Source: Citreicella sp. C3M06
GTDB taxonomy: Bacteria > Pseudomonadota > Alphaproteobacteria > Rhodobacterales > Rhodobacteraceae
Direction: 5' to 3'
DNA: 64,000 nt
NCBI RefSeq assembly: GCF_018860705.1
Contig: NZ_JAHKQA010000038.1
Coordinates: 99,113 to 163,112 of the forward strand
The notes under the pieces were generated by a model. The model worked only from the letters and a program-made list of their open reading frames with translations. It did no database searches and was not told the origin of the DNA. Shown piece by piece: positions 1-8,814 of this stretch (position 1 is the stretch's first letter; every line of letters starts with the position of its first letter). The position numbers were made by a program, and so were the translations under genes.

Positions 1-1
1 T

Positions 2-2074
2 GTATTCTCTGATTTGGGAATTGTTCCCACGATTCTAGGGCGCGCATCATTCGATAGCAGCAGCGCCGAGGCACGCCTGTGCGATCTCTTTGGGGTTCAA
101 ACACTTTCCGGCTTCGGGAATTTTTCCCGGCCTGAATTCTCCGCCATGGGTGCGCTGGTCGACTACCTCGACATCACCCAAAAGGGCCGCCTGCCCTTGC
201 TTCGCCCACCGCAAAGCGAAGCGATCTCCCGACTGCTCCAGATCGACGCCTCGACCCGGCGCAATCTTGAACTGACCCATTCGATGAATGGCGGGCGCGC
301 CGGATCGCTGCTGTCGGTCATAGACCGCACCGTGACCCCCGGAGGCGCGCGCCTGCTGGAACGCCGCGTCTCGTCGCCCTCGCGGGTCCTGCCAGTGATC
401 CACGAACGGCTGGAGGCCATCGACTGGGCCATGGACACGCCGCAGGCGACAGCGCTTCGTGAACGGCTGCGCAAGGTACCGGATCTCGATCGCGCCTTGT
501 CGCGCCTTGGCCTCGATCGTGGCGGCCCGCGTGATCTTGCCGCCGTGCGCAACGCGCTGGAACAGGCCGAGGACATCTCGGAGGCGCTGGCCGACGCCGA
601 TTTGCCGCCCCTGTTGTCCGAATCCCGCAAAGCCCTGCACGGCCACACCGATCTACTGTCCCTGCTGGATCAGGCCCTTGTCGCCGAACCGCCGCTACTC
701 GCCCGCGATGGTGGCTTCATCGCGCCCGGTTATGATGCAGACCTCGACGCGTCGCGCCAATTGCGCGACGAAGGCCGCGGCGTCGTCGCCGGGATGCAGG
801 CGCGCTATGCCGAACAGGCGGGGGTCTCCTCGCTGAAGATCAAGCACAACAATGTGCTGGGCTACTTCATCGAAACAACCGCGACCCATGCGGAAAAGAT
901 GATGTCCCCCCCGCTGAGCGACACTTTCATCCATCGTCAGACCACCGCCAATCAGGTCCGCTTTACCACGGTCGAGCTGTCGGCGCTGGAAACCCGGATC
1001 CTGAATGCCGCGGGAGATTGTCTCGAAATCGAGAAACGCCAATTCGCAAGCCTGCGCCGTGCCATCCTCGACAGCGCCCCGCAGCTATCGGAAACAGGCC
1101 TCGCACTCAGCGAGCTGGATCTCGCGCTCGGCCTGTCCGACCTCGCCCGCCAACAAGACTGGACCCGGCCAAAGGTCGACGACAGCCGCGCCTTCGATAT
1201 CGTTGGAGGCCGCCACCCGGTCGTGGAACGCGCCCTGCAACAGCAAAATGCCGGCGCCTTCATTGCCAATGACTGCGCCCTGATGCCTCAAGGCGATGGC
1301 GCCGCGATCACCCTGCTCACTGGCCCCAACATGGCGGGTAAATCGACCTATCTGCGCCAGAATGCACTGATCGCTCTGCTCGCCCAGATGGGCAGCTTCG
1401 TGCCCGCGCAAAGCGCTCATGTCGGGCTGGTGTCCCAAGTCTTCAGCCGTGTCGGCGCGTCGGACGATCTCGCGCGCGGGCGATCGACCTTCATGGTGGA
1501 AATGGTCGAAACCGCCGCCATCCTCAATCAGGCAGACGAGCGCGCGCTGGTCATTCTCGACGAGATCGGCCGCGGCACGGCTACCTACGATGGCCTGTCC
1601 ATCGCCTGGGCCACACTGGAACACCTGCACGCCAGCAACCGCGTGCGCGCCCTCTTCGCCACGCATTACCACGAACTGACCCAATTGGCCGGCAAGCTCA
1701 GCGGCGTCACCAATGCCACGGTCGCGGTCAAGGAGTGGGACGGCGAGGTCATTTTCCTGCACGAAGTCCGCAAGGGCGCCGCCGACCGCTCTTACGGCGT
1801 GCAGGTTGCCCAACTGGCGGGTCTGCCAAAGCCGGTGATCGACCGAGCCCGCACCGTGCTCGAAGCCTTGGAAAAGGGAGAGCGCGACCGACCCACGCCA
1901 AAAGCGCTGATCGACGATCTGCCGCTGTTCTCCGCCGCCGCCCAGGCCAGCCCGCCAGCAACGGGGCCGTCCCCCGTGGAACAACGCCTCACGGATCTCA
2001 ACCCAGACGACCTCAGCCCGCGCGACGCCTTGCAGGCGCTGTACGATCTGAAGGCACTGATCAAAAACAACTGA
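2..2074 (+). CDS. mutS: DNA mismatch repair ATPase MutS (5'-truncated by the window edge)
   Basis: MutS binds base mismatches and small loops and, with ATP, recruits MutL to start repair. About 690 residues are visible and the reading frame is open to the window edge, so the N-terminal mismatch-reading domain (about 190 residues) lies outside. Seen in order: connector domain, core/lever helices with clamp, then the ABC-type ATPase with Walker A (TGPNMAGKST, nt 1319-1348), the signature region (DDLARGRSTF), Walker B (LVILDEIGRG) and the switch histidine (FATHYHEL). The C-terminus ends in a short dimerisation tail. A TTG at nt 14 is in frame but is not a real start, because homology continues upstream of it. 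It converges with grpE. Identification is certain. Confidence 0.97.
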   Translation, partial: VFSDLGIVPTILGRASFDSSSAEARLCDLFGVQTLSGFGNFSRPEFSAMGALVDYLDITQKGRLPLLRPPQSEAISRLLQIDASTRRNLELTHSMNGGRAGSLLSVIDRTVTPGGARLLERRVSSPSRVLPVIHERLEAIDWAMDTPQATALRERLRKVPDLDRALSRLGLDRGGPRDLAAVRNALEQAEDISEALADADLPPLLSESRKALHGHTDLLSLLDQALVAEPPLLARDGGFIAPGYDADLDASRQLRDEGRGVVAGMQARYAEQAGVSSLKIKHNNVLGYFIETTATHAEKMMSPPLSDTFIHRQTTANQVRFTTVELSALETRILNAAGDCLEIEKRQFASLRRAILDSAPQLSETGLALSELDLALGLSDLARQQDWTRPKVDDSRAFDIVGGRHPVVERALQQQNAGAFIANDCALMPQGDGAAITLLTGPNMAGKSTYLRQNALIALLAQMGSFVPAQSAHVGLVSQVFSRVGASDDLARGRSTFMVEMVETAAILNQADERALVILDEIGRGTATYDGLSIAWATLEHLHASNRVRALFATHYHELTQLAGKLSGVTNATVAVKEWDGEVIFLHEVRKGAADRSYGVQVAQLAGLPKPVIDRARTVLEALEKGERDRPTPKALIDDLPLFSAAAQASPPATGPSPVEQRLTDLNPDDLSPRDALQALYDLKALIKNN

Positions 2075-2128
2075 CGGCGCCCGAAAGCGCCGCCCCTGTC
2101 TTCTTCTGGCTGAAAATATCCCGGGGGT

Positions 2129-2150
2129 GTGGGGGCTGGCCCCCACTTTA
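2129..2150. terminator. Hairpin between convergent mutS and grpE
   Basis: GTGGGGGC and GCCCCCAC (2129-2136 / 2139-2146) form an 8-bp G+C stem with a 2-nt loop, followed by CTTTAT. It sits in the 159-bp gap between the stop codons of two convergent genes, so a bidirectional terminator is likely. A second small palindrome (CCCACGTGTGGG) follows directly. The T-run is weak. Confidence 0.5.
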
Positions 2151-2233
2151 TCCCACGTGTGGGGCTGGCCTCACCCTGCCCGCTGCCTGCGATGCCTCGG
2201 CTCAACGGAGCCGTTGGCGCAGAAGCTGATTGC

Positions 2234-2791
2234 TCAGCTTGCAGGCATCGAGCTGACACCCACCTGCGCCGGACGCAGCAGGCGGTCATGCAACATGAAG
2301 CCCTCGGCAGAGACCTGAATGATCTCGCCAGCCTTGGTTCCCGGCAGCGGCGCTTCGAACATCGCTTCGTGTTCCTTCGGATCGAAGCGATCGCCGACCT
2401 TCGGGGTGATCGTGGTCATGCCATGCTTGGCAAACACATTGCTCAGCTCGCGCAGCGTCAGTTCAACGCCTTCGATCAGCGCCGGCGCCACGTTCTCTTC
2501 CCGCGCCGCATTCAGCGCCCGCTGAAGATTGTCGTAGATCGGCAGAAGATCGCGCGCCATGCGCGAGCCGCCATACTGCTGGGCCTCGCGGCGGTCCTTG
2601 TCGGCGCGCTTGCGGGCGTTCTCGGCATCGGCCAGGGCGCGCATGAAGCGGTCCTTGTAATCGTCCCGCTCGGCACGCAACTCGTCCAGAGCCAGCGCTT
2701 CGGGGTCGATCTCGGCCTCATCCTCGGCATAGGCCTCTGCCTCTGCCGATTCGATGTCATCGAGAAAATCGTCGTTCTTCGGGTCTGCCAT
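2234..2791 (-). CDS. grpE: GrpE, nucleotide exchange factor of DnaK
   Basis: GrpE is the cytosolic co-chaperone that releases ADP from DnaK (Hsp70). The 185-residue protein has the family layout: an acidic N-terminal tail (residues 1-35), a long coiled-coil helix (about 40-90), then the beta domain with the conserved run ending GVELTLREL, the HEAMFE segment and GFMLHDRLLRPAQVGVS. Its size is normal for alphaproteobacteria. It lies 10 bp downstream of hrcA on the same strand, the common hrcA-grpE heat-shock pair, so the two are probably co-transcribed. Family assignment is secure. Confidence 0.96.
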   Translation of the reverse strand: MADPKNDDFLDDIESAEAEAYAEDEAEIDPEALALDELRAERDDYKDRFMRALADAENARKRADKDRREAQQYGGSRMARDLLPIYDNLQRALNAAREENVAPALIEGVELTLRELSNVFAKHGMTTITPKVGDRFDPKEHEAMFEAPLPGTKAGEIIQVSAEGFMLHDRLLRPAQVGVSSMPAS

Positions 2792-2801
2792 GTCTTAACC
2801 T

Positions 2802-3866
2802 CTAGCTCCGTTCGGCAAGCAGCTTGCCGACCAGCTGGGCCGTGTAATCCACAATCGGAACGATCCGGCCATAGTTGAGGCGCGTGGGGCCGATGACCCC
2901 CACCGCACCGATGATCTTACGATCAGCGTTCATATAGGGAGACACCACCAGAGAGGAACCCGAAAGTGAGAAAAGTTTGTTCTCCGATCCGATAAAAATC
3001 CGAACCCCATCGCCGCTTTCCGCCAGATCAAGAAATTCCGCGATATCCCGCTTGCGCTCCAGATCGTCGAACAGGCTGCGGATACGGTCCAGCTCGTCGC
3101 TTTCGGCCTCACCGCCCAGCAGATTCGCCCGCCCGCGCACGATCAGCCGCGCCGAGCTGTCGGCATCGCCTTCCCAGCTGGCGATCCCCGCCTCGATCAG
3201 CTCGGCGGCAAGGCTGTCGATCTCCCGGCGTCGCCGCACGATCTCATCGCCCATGACACGCCGCAGCTCTGACAGGGTGCGCCCCTCGATCAGCGCGTTG
3301 AGAAAATTCGCTGCCTCGCGCATCGAACTGGGTGTCTGCCCGGGAGGCGGCTTGAACAGGCGGTTCTCGACATGGCCATCGGCAAAGACCAGCACGACCA
3401 GCGCCCGGTCATGCCCGAGGCTGACAAATTCGATATGCTTGATCGGGGCTTCATGCTTGGGTGTCAGCACAAGACTCGCGCCGTGGGTCACACCCGACAA
3501 CGCCGTACTGACCCGGTCGAGCAGACCGCCGACATCCCCCGCCCCGGTGCCCCGCGTCGCATCCAGTGCCTCGCGATCCTGCACATCGAGATCGCGCACC
3601 TCGAGCAAGCCATCGACGAACATCCGCAAGCCGCGCTGCGTCGGAATCCGCCCCGCCGACACATGCGGGCTGTCCAGCAGGCCAAGGAATTCGAGATCCT
3701 GCATCACGTTGCGGATCGTCGCCGCCGATACCTTTTCCGACAGCGCGCGGCTCAGCGTGCGCGAGCCCACCGGCTCACCATTGTCGAGATAGCCCTCGAC
3801 GACCTTGCGAAAAACTTCGCGCGAGCGATCATTCATCTGCGAGAGCAGGCTTTGGTCCTCTATCAT
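2802..3866 (-). CDS. hrcA: HrcA, heat-inducible transcription repressor
   Basis: HrcA represses groE/dnaK-type heat-shock operons by binding the CIRCE inverted repeat, and its folding depends on GroEL. The 354-residue protein has an N-terminal winged helix ([16 protein letters not shown], then PVGSRTLSR), the GAF-like middle, and the C-terminal [24 protein letters not shown] signature. I place the start at the second ATG (3866): a GGAGG at about 3875-3879 is 8 nt from it but only 2 nt from the in-frame ATG at 3872. It is followed by grpE. I see no CIRCE repeat in the 115 bp upstream, so autoregulation through a nearby CIRCE is not supported here. Confidence 0.95.
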   Translation of the reverse strand: MIEDQSLLSQMNDRSREVFRKVVEGYLDNGEPVGSRTLSRALSEKVSAATIRNVMQDLEFLGLLDSPHVSAGRIPTQRGLRMFVDGLLEVRDLDVQDREALDATRGTGAGDVGGLLDRVSTALSGVTHGASLVLTPKHEAPIKHIEFVSLGHDRALVVLVFADGHVENRLFKPPPGQTPSSMREAANFLNALIEGRTLSELRRVMGDEIVRRRREIDSLAAELIEAGIASWEGDADSSARLIVRGRANLLGGEAESDELDRIRSLFDDLERKRDIAEFLDLAESGDGVRIFIGSENKLFSLSGSSLVVSPYMNADRKIIGAVGVIGPTRLNYGRIVPIVDYTAQLVGKLLAERS

Positions 3867-3981
3867 ATACATGCCCTCCGAAGCCGTCCGACCATTAAAG
3901 ACGCTGTCATCCTGCCGTCAATCGGGGTTGCGGGGCTGGCGTGGCATCAGTATCCCGAACGCAACCGAGAAAGGGGTTCAG

Positions 3982-4695
3982 ATGAGACCGTCAGGACGAG
4001 ATTTAAGCGAAATGCGCGCCGTTTCAATCGAAACGAACGTTGTGAAACATGCCGAGGGCTCCTGCCTCATCCGGATCGGGGATACAGCCGTCATCTGCAC
4101 CGCTTCGCTTGAAGAACGCGTGCCGCCGTTCATCAAGGGCTCGGGCCTCGGCTGGGTCACGGCGGAATACGGCATGCTGCCCCGATCGACCGGCAGCCGG
4201 ATGCGCCGCGAGGCCGCCAGCGGCAAGCAAGGCGGGCGCACCGTCGAAATTCAGCGCCTGATCGGGCGCAGCCTGCGCGCCGGCGTCGATCGCGTTGCGC
4301 TTGGCGAACGCCAGATCACCATCGACTGCGACGTGATCCAGGCCGATGGCGGCACCCGCTGCGCGTCGATCACCGGCGGCTGGGTTGCGCTGAAACTGGC
4401 GGTGAACAAGCTGATCAAGGCGCGGGCAATCACCTCCGATCCGCTGGTATCGCCGGTTGCTGCCGTATCCTGCGGCATCTACGCGGGCCAGCCGGTGCTC
4501 GATCTCGACTATCCCGAGGACAGCGAAGCCGGCGTCGACGGAAACTTCATCTTACGCGCAGACGGTCAGTTGATCGAAGTGCAGATGTCTGCCGAGGGCG
4601 CGACCTTCAACCGCGAGCAGATGAGCACGCTGATGGACCTCGCCGAAAAAGGTGTGGCCGAGCTGGTCGCAGCGCAAAAGGCCGCCGTGGCATGA
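3982..4695 (+). CDS. rph: Ribonuclease PH
   Basis: RNase PH is the phosphate-dependent 3'-5' exoribonuclease that trims the 3' ends of tRNA precursors. It acts as a cytosolic hexamer. The 237-residue protein begins MRPSGR and carries the family landmarks [30 protein letters not shown], the [12 protein letters not shown] phosphate-site region and the ADGGTRC motif. The ATG at 3982 follows AAAGGGG at a good distance, and the reading frame upstream of it is unrelated to the family. It is divergent from hrcA and overlaps rdgB by ATGA, giving the operon rph-rdgB-hemW. Confidence 0.97.
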   Translation: MRPSGRDLSEMRAVSIETNVVKHAEGSCLIRIGDTAVICTASLEERVPPFIKGSGLGWVTAEYGMLPRSTGSRMRREAASGKQGGRTVEIQRLIGRSLRAGVDRVALGERQITIDCDVIQADGGTRCASITGGWVALKLAVNKLIKARAITSDPLVSPVAAVSCGIYAGQPVLDLDYPEDSEAGVDGNFILRADGQLIEVQMSAEGATFNREQMSTLMDLAEKGVAELVAAQKAAVA

Positions 4696-5303
4696 CCCGC
4701 AAGTTCACTGGCGACCGACTTCTGGTCGCCACTCACAATGCCGGCAAACTCGTCGAGATCGCCGATCTGCTGAAACCTCACGGGGTTTCAGTGGTCGGCG
4801 CCGCCGAGATGAACCTGCCCGAACCGGTCGAGGATGGCACCACCTTCGTGCACAACGCCCGGCTCAAGGCCCACGCGGCGGCCAAGGCAACCGGTTTGCC
4901 CGCCCTCTCCGATGACAGCGGCATCGAGATCGACGCGCTGAACGGCGCTCCCGGCGTTTATACCGCCGACTGGGCCGAAACCCCGAACGGGCGCGATTTC
5001 GTCATGGCGATGACCCGCGCCCATGACGAGCTGGTCGCCAGCGGCGCGCCCCAGCCTTGGACAGCGCGGTTTTGCTGCACACTGGTCCTCGCTTGGCCCG
5101 ATGGCCATGACGAGGTGTTCCCCGGCGTGATGGAAGGCCAGATCGTCTGGCCGATGCGGGGCAATCAGGGCCATGGCTACGACCCGGTGTTCCAACCCTC
5201 GGGCCATGACATCACCTTTGGCGAGATGGATCGCTTCGAAAAGAACCGCATCAGCCACCGCGCCGATGCCTTCAACAAATTCGTGACCGGCTGCTTTGGC
5301 TGA
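4692..5303 (+). CDS. rdgB: RdgB/HAM1 family XTP/dITP diphosphatase
   Basis: The enzyme hydrolyses deaminated purine nucleotides (dITP, XTP, ITP) to monophosphate and pyrophosphate, keeping them out of DNA and RNA. The 203 residues hold the family signature [14 protein letters not shown] near the N-terminus, the metal-binding acidic stretch [26 protein letters not shown], and the closing NRISHRADA. Length is typical. Its ATG overlaps the rph stop (ATGA), and its 3' end overlaps the hemW start by 8 nt, so translation of the three genes is likely coupled. Confidence 0.96.
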   Translation: MTRKFTGDRLLVATHNAGKLVEIADLLKPHGVSVVGAAEMNLPEPVEDGTTFVHNARLKAHAAAKATGLPALSDDSGIEIDALNGAPGVYTADWAETPNGRDFVMAMTRAHDELVASGAPQPWTARFCCTLVLAWPDGHDEVFPGVMEGQIVWPMRGNQGHGYDPVFQPSGHDITFGEMDRFEKNRISHRADAFNKFVTGCFG

Positions 5304-6450
5304 CCTGTCCGACACGTGGCGCGCAGGAGGCCTTGGGCTTTACGTCCACTGGCCCTTCTGCGAAGCCAAATGCCCCTATTGCGATTTCAATTCGCATGTC
5401 GTCAGCCATGTCGACCAGTCGCGATGGGCCGAAGCGCTGGCCTCGGAAATTCGGCGCTATGGCGTGATGACCGAAGGCCGCGTGCTCAATTCGATCTATT
5501 TTGGCGGTGGAACACCGTCTCTGATGGACCCGCAAACCGTGCGCGCCGCGCTGGATGCATCGCGCGAGCACTGGGCCTGGGCCAATGACATCGAGATCAC
5601 GCTTGAAGCCAACCCCCGCTCTGTCGAAATCCGCAAGTTCGAGGGTTTTTCCCTTGCCGGTGTGAACCGAGTTTCGCTTGGCGTTCAGGCGTTGCGGCCC
5701 GATGATCTGCGCAAACTCGGTCGCCTGCACGGGGTCGATGAAGCGCTGAGCGCCCTGAACGTGGCGAAATCTGTGTTCGACCGTGTGACCTTTGATCTTA
5801 TCTATGCGCGGCAGGGGCAAACACTCAATGATTGGGGTACAGAACTTCGCGAAGCACTAGATATCGCGGGTGACCACCTGTCATTGTATCAGTTGACCAT
5901 TGAACAGGGTACGGCTTTCTGGGATCGGTTTCAGGCGGGTGGCTTGCGCGGCTTACCTGACGAAGATCTCGGGGCCGATATGTACCTCGCAACGCAGGAA
6001 ATCTGCGAAGCGCAGGGATTTTCCGCCTACGAAGTCTCAAATCACGCGCGCCCCGACGCAATGTCACGGCATAATATGGTATACTGGCGAGGTGGCGACT
6101 ATGTCGGCGTCGGCCCTGGCGCGCATGGACGGGTCACGCTGAACGGCCATCGACATGCCACTGTTGCACGCCGGATGCCCGGAGACTGGTTGAACGCCAG
6201 TTTCCGAGACGAAACCGAGTGGCTGTCATCTAACGACGTCTGGAACGAATTCCTGATGATGGGGTTGCGCCTGTCCGAGGGCATCGACTCTGCGCGCGCA
6301 GCGCAGATTGGCGGCGAAAAGGCCGAAACGCTCGATCTGTCCAGCCTGATCGACATGGGCCTGATGTGGCAGACAAATGAGCGTTTTGGCGTGACGCAGA
6401 GCGGCCGGATGGTACTTAACACCCTGACCGCAGATCTGCTGACCGTGTAA
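5296..6450 (+). CDS. hemW: HemW, radical-SAM haem chaperone
   Basis: HemW is a radical-SAM protein related to coproporphyrinogen dehydrogenase HemN that binds and delivers haem rather than decarboxylating coproporphyrinogen. The 384-residue sequence opens LGLYVHWPFCEAKCPYCDFN, with the CX3CX2C cluster motif at about residues 22-29, followed by the SAM-binding YFGGGTPSL and ISLGVQ-like VSLGVQAL. It lacks the N-terminal extension and extra cysteine context of true HemN, and its length fits HemW. The start is a TTG inside the rdgB 3' end; I find no better ATG. Function as haem carrier versus oxidase is inferred from family form. Confidence 0.9.
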   Translation: MADLSDTWRAGGLGLYVHWPFCEAKCPYCDFNSHVVSHVDQSRWAEALASEIRRYGVMTEGRVLNSIYFGGGTPSLMDPQTVRAALDASREHWAWANDIEITLEANPRSVEIRKFEGFSLAGVNRVSLGVQALRPDDLRKLGRLHGVDEALSALNVAKSVFDRVTFDLIYARQGQTLNDWGTELREALDIAGDHLSLYQLTIEQGTAFWDRFQAGGLRGLPDEDLGADMYLATQEICEAQGFSAYEVSNHARPDAMSRHNMVYWRGGDYVGVGPGAHGRVTLNGHRHATVARRMPGDWLNASFRDETEWLSSNDVWNEFLMMGLRLSEGIDSARAAQIGGEKAETLDLSSLIDMGLMWQTNERFGVTQSGRMVLNTLTADLLTV

Positions 6451-6473
6451 TCCTCAGCGCGCGGCGCTGAGGA
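6451..6473. terminator. Perfect 10-bp hairpin overlapping the parB stop codon
   Basis: TCCTCAGCGC and GCGCTGAGGA pair perfectly around a GCG loop. The hairpin starts one base after the hemW stop and contains the last codons and stop of convergent parB, so one structure can serve both transcripts. No U-run follows, so intrinsic termination may be incomplete, or the hairpin may protect the 3' ends. Confidence 0.45.
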
Positions 6474-7365
6474 TCATGCAAAGCGTGTCTAGCTCTTCAA
6501 GCGTTTCATAGGAAATCGTCAGCTTGCCCGACTCAGTGCCAGCCTTGTGCCCGACCGAGACTTTCATGCCCAAGGCAGCGGACAGATCCCCCTCGAGCGC
6601 GCGTGTGTCCGCGTCTTTCTCCACCTCGGTCACACCTGGCATGTTCACCACCTTGGGCCGCGCCGGTTGATTTTCAGCCCGCAAGAGCGCTTCGGCCTGA
6701 CGCACCGAAAGCTTCTTGCGGATGATTTCTTCCGCCATGGTTTCGGGATCGCGGGACGTCACCAGTGTTCGGGCATGACCGGCCGAAAGTTCCCCAGCGC
6801 GCACGTATTCCTGAACTTGATCGGGCAGATTAAGCAGCCGCAGCAGGTTGGCAATATGAGACCGGCTTTTCCCCAACGCCTCTGCGATCCGCTCTTGAGT
6901 GTGTCCAAACTTGAACATCAAGGCCTTGTAACCCGCCGCTTCTTCAATCGCGTTCAGGTCCGCACGCTGAATGTTCTCGATGATCGCGATCTCAAGGGTT
7001 TCCTGGTCATCAAGGTCGCGAACCAGAACCGGAAGCTCATGCACCTGAGCAAGCTGCGCCGCGCGCCAGCGACGTTCCCCTGCGACGATTTCAAACTTTT
7101 CAGGATCGCTCGGAGCAACACGCACGATCAGCGGCTGGATGATGCCCTTGGCCTTGATCGATTCTGACAGTTCGCTTAGCTGGGCATCGGTAAACGTCCG
7201 GCGCGGCTGGTCCTTGTTCGGGATAATCTTCTCGATCGGCACAAGTCGATCAGGGGTCTTTGGTGTCGTCTCGATTTCGGGTTTTCCTGGATTGATGTCA
7301 ACATCGGACATGAGCGCAGACAGACCTCGCCCGAGTCCGCGCCGCTGTTCCCTTTTCTCTGACAT
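6454..7365 (-). CDS. parB: ParB, parS-binding chromosome-partitioning protein
   Basis: ParB binds parS, spreads as a CTP-dependent clamp, and stimulates ParA to move the new origin to the opposite pole. The 303-residue protein starts with the chromosomal-type basic tail (RRGLGRGLSALM). It then shows the CTP-binding N-domain with GERRWRAAQLA and IIENIQRADLN, the helix-turn-helix TQERIAEALGKSRSHIANLLRLL, and a C-terminal dimerisation domain. AAGGA precedes the ATG. It lies 32 bp behind parA in the rsmG-parA-parB block. Two perfect parS sites lie 1.3 and 3.2 kb upstream, so the full partition system is present. Confidence 0.97.
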   Translation of the reverse strand: MSEKREQRRGLGRGLSALMSDVDINPGKPEIETTPKTPDRLVPIEKIIPNKDQPRRTFTDAQLSELSESIKAKGIIQPLIVRVAPSDPEKFEIVAGERRWRAAQLAQVHELPVLVRDLDDQETLEIAIIENIQRADLNAIEEAAGYKALMFKFGHTQERIAEALGKSRSHIANLLRLLNLPDQVQEYVRAGELSAGHARTLVTSRDPETMAEEIIRKKLSVRQAEALLRAENQPARPKVVNMPGVTEVEKDADTRALEGDLSAALGMKVSVGHKAGTESGKLTISYETLEELDTLCMILSAAR

Positions 7366-7397
7366 GACTGCTCTTCCTTTTATTCTTTGAGTTGGGC

Positions 7398-8207
7398 TCA
7401 GGCGGCCAGACGCGCATTCTTGCGCAACAACTCCTCGGCGAGATCGCGATAAGCGACAGCCCCCTTGGATTGACTGTCATAGCTCAGCACGGGCATTGCG
7501 TAAGACGGCGCTTCACTTACCCGAACGTTGCGCGGGATGACTGTCGCAAAGACAAGATCACCCAGATTTTCGCGAGCGTCGTCTTCGACCTGCTTCGACA
7601 GGTTGTTGCGCGCGTCATACATGGTCAGCAGAACCCCCTCGATCCGCAAATCTGGATTGGCAGACTGGCGAACCTCGCGAACGGTCAGCATCAGTTGCGA
7701 CAACCCTTCAAGCGCAAAGAACTCACTTTGGAGTGGAACGAGAACAGAATGCGCAGCAACCATCGCGTTTACTGTCAGCAAATTGAGCGACGGAGGGCAA
7801 TCAATCAGGATATAATCGAAGCCAAACCCATCGATCTCGGTTCGACGAAGGGCATCATGCAGCAAAAAACTGCGCTTTTCATTAGAGAACAGCTCGATAT
7901 CCGCGGAGCTAAGATCAACGGTCGCCGGGATCAGCGAGATATTGGTGTGACGGGTTTCAAGAATGACGTCGCTGAGCGCAAGCTCATCAACCAACAGCTC
8001 GTAGGTTGTGTTTGTGCGGTTTTCTACATCGATGCCGAGACCGGTCGACGAATTCCCCTGAGGATCGAGATCCACGACCAGAATCTTGAGCCCACGCTCA
8101 GCAAGAGCGGCACCGAGATTGATCGTTGTCGTTGTCTTACCGACGCCTCCCTTCTGGTTGGCAATCGCGATGATTTTTGGCCCGCTGGGGCGCGAGGGGT
8201 CATACAT
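7398..8207 (-). CDS. parA: ParA, chromosome-partitioning ATPase
   Basis: ParA is the deviant-Walker ATPase that forms a nucleoid-bound gradient pulling the ParB-parS complex. The sequence shows the deviant P-loop QKGGVGKTTTTINL near residue 18, then the switch VVDLDPQGNSSTG and the YILIDCPPSLNLLT motif. Its 269 residues are typical of the chromosomal type (no N-terminal HTH). I choose the ATG at 8207 because GGAG stands 9 nt before it; the frame also allows a TTG at 8222. It overlaps the end of rsmG by 8 nt. Confidence 0.96.
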   Translation of the reverse strand: MYDPSRPSGPKIIAIANQKGGVGKTTTTINLGAALAERGLKILVVDLDPQGNSSTGLGIDVENRTNTTYELLVDELALSDVILETRHTNISLIPATVDLSSADIELFSNEKRSFLLHDALRRTEIDGFGFDYILIDCPPSLNLLTVNAMVAAHSVLVPLQSEFFALEGLSQLMLTVREVRQSANPDLRIEGVLLTMYDARNNLSKQVEDDARENLGDLVFATVIPRNVRVSEAPSYAMPVLSYDSQSKGAVAYRDLAEELLRKNARLAA

Positions 8208-8814
8208 GGGCCAATGCTCCAATGGAAAGGACGACGGCGTTGGGGTCAGTTACACTTCTACGATGGCAACAGCTGAAATTCCACGATTTCCGTGCTGCAG
8301 TGAGTTCTTTTTTCCAATTTACGCCCTTCAGAAACAAGGCGGTTCCATCCTCGGCCATATGCCGCTCAGCAAACCCTAGAAGGGTTTCAAGATCTGCAAG
8401 AGCACGTGCACTCAGGACCGTGGCATTCTGCGGCTCGAGCGCTTCGATTCTCTCCGCCAGCACGTTCGCGACCACCCCTGTCTCTCGCAGGACTTGGCGA
8501 AGAAAAACGCACTTTCTCTGATCGCTTTCGACAAGAGTGACTTTCAACTGTGGTGCAAGCTCTACCCGAAGGATTGCAATGACCAGCCCGGGAAATCCAC
8601 CCCCAGCCCCAAGATCCAGCCAGTGACCTTCGGCTTGATCAAAAAGCGTGAACAGCTGCGCAGAATCGAGGATATGTCGATTCCAACTATTTTGAATCGT
8701 TGAATTCGACACAAGATTGATCTTCGGCGACCACTTCATAAGTAGTTGCTGAAACACTTCAAGCCGCTGCAGTGTTTCACGTGAAACATCCAACCCCGGG
8801 AGCAAGTCGCTCAT
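8200..8814 (-). CDS. rsmG: RsmG (GidB), 16S rRNA G527 N7-methyltransferase
   Basis: RsmG methylates N7 of G527 in the 530 loop of 16S rRNA using SAM; loss gives low-level streptomycin resistance in other bacteria. The 204-residue protein has the SAM-binding glycine loop ([17 protein letters not shown]), the acidic motif [14 protein letters not shown], and the family's N-terminal [12 protein letters not shown]. The latter is notable because those codons contain a perfect parS. The ATG overlaps the mnmG stop (ATGA), continuing the mnmE-mnmG-rsmG-parA-parB operon. Confidence 0.96.
   Translation of the reverse strand: MSDLLPGLDVSRETLQRLEVFQQLLMKWSPKINLVSNSTIQNSWNRHILDSAQLFTLFDQAEGHWLDLGAGGGFPGLVIAILRVELAPQLKVTLVESDQRKCVFLRQVLRETGVVANVLAERIEALEPQNATVLSARALADLETLLGFAERHMAEDGTALFLKGVNWKKELTAARKSWNFSCCHRRSVTDPNAVVLSIGALAHV
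8773..8788. promoter_or_regulatory. parS: parS site 1 (perfect TGTTTCACGTGAAACA), inside rsmG
   Basis: This is an exact 16-bp match to the universal bacterial parS palindrome, lying in the codons for VSRET near the start of rsmG. The match is direct; its use as a ParB loading site follows from the adjacent parA-parB genes. Confidence 0.93.
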
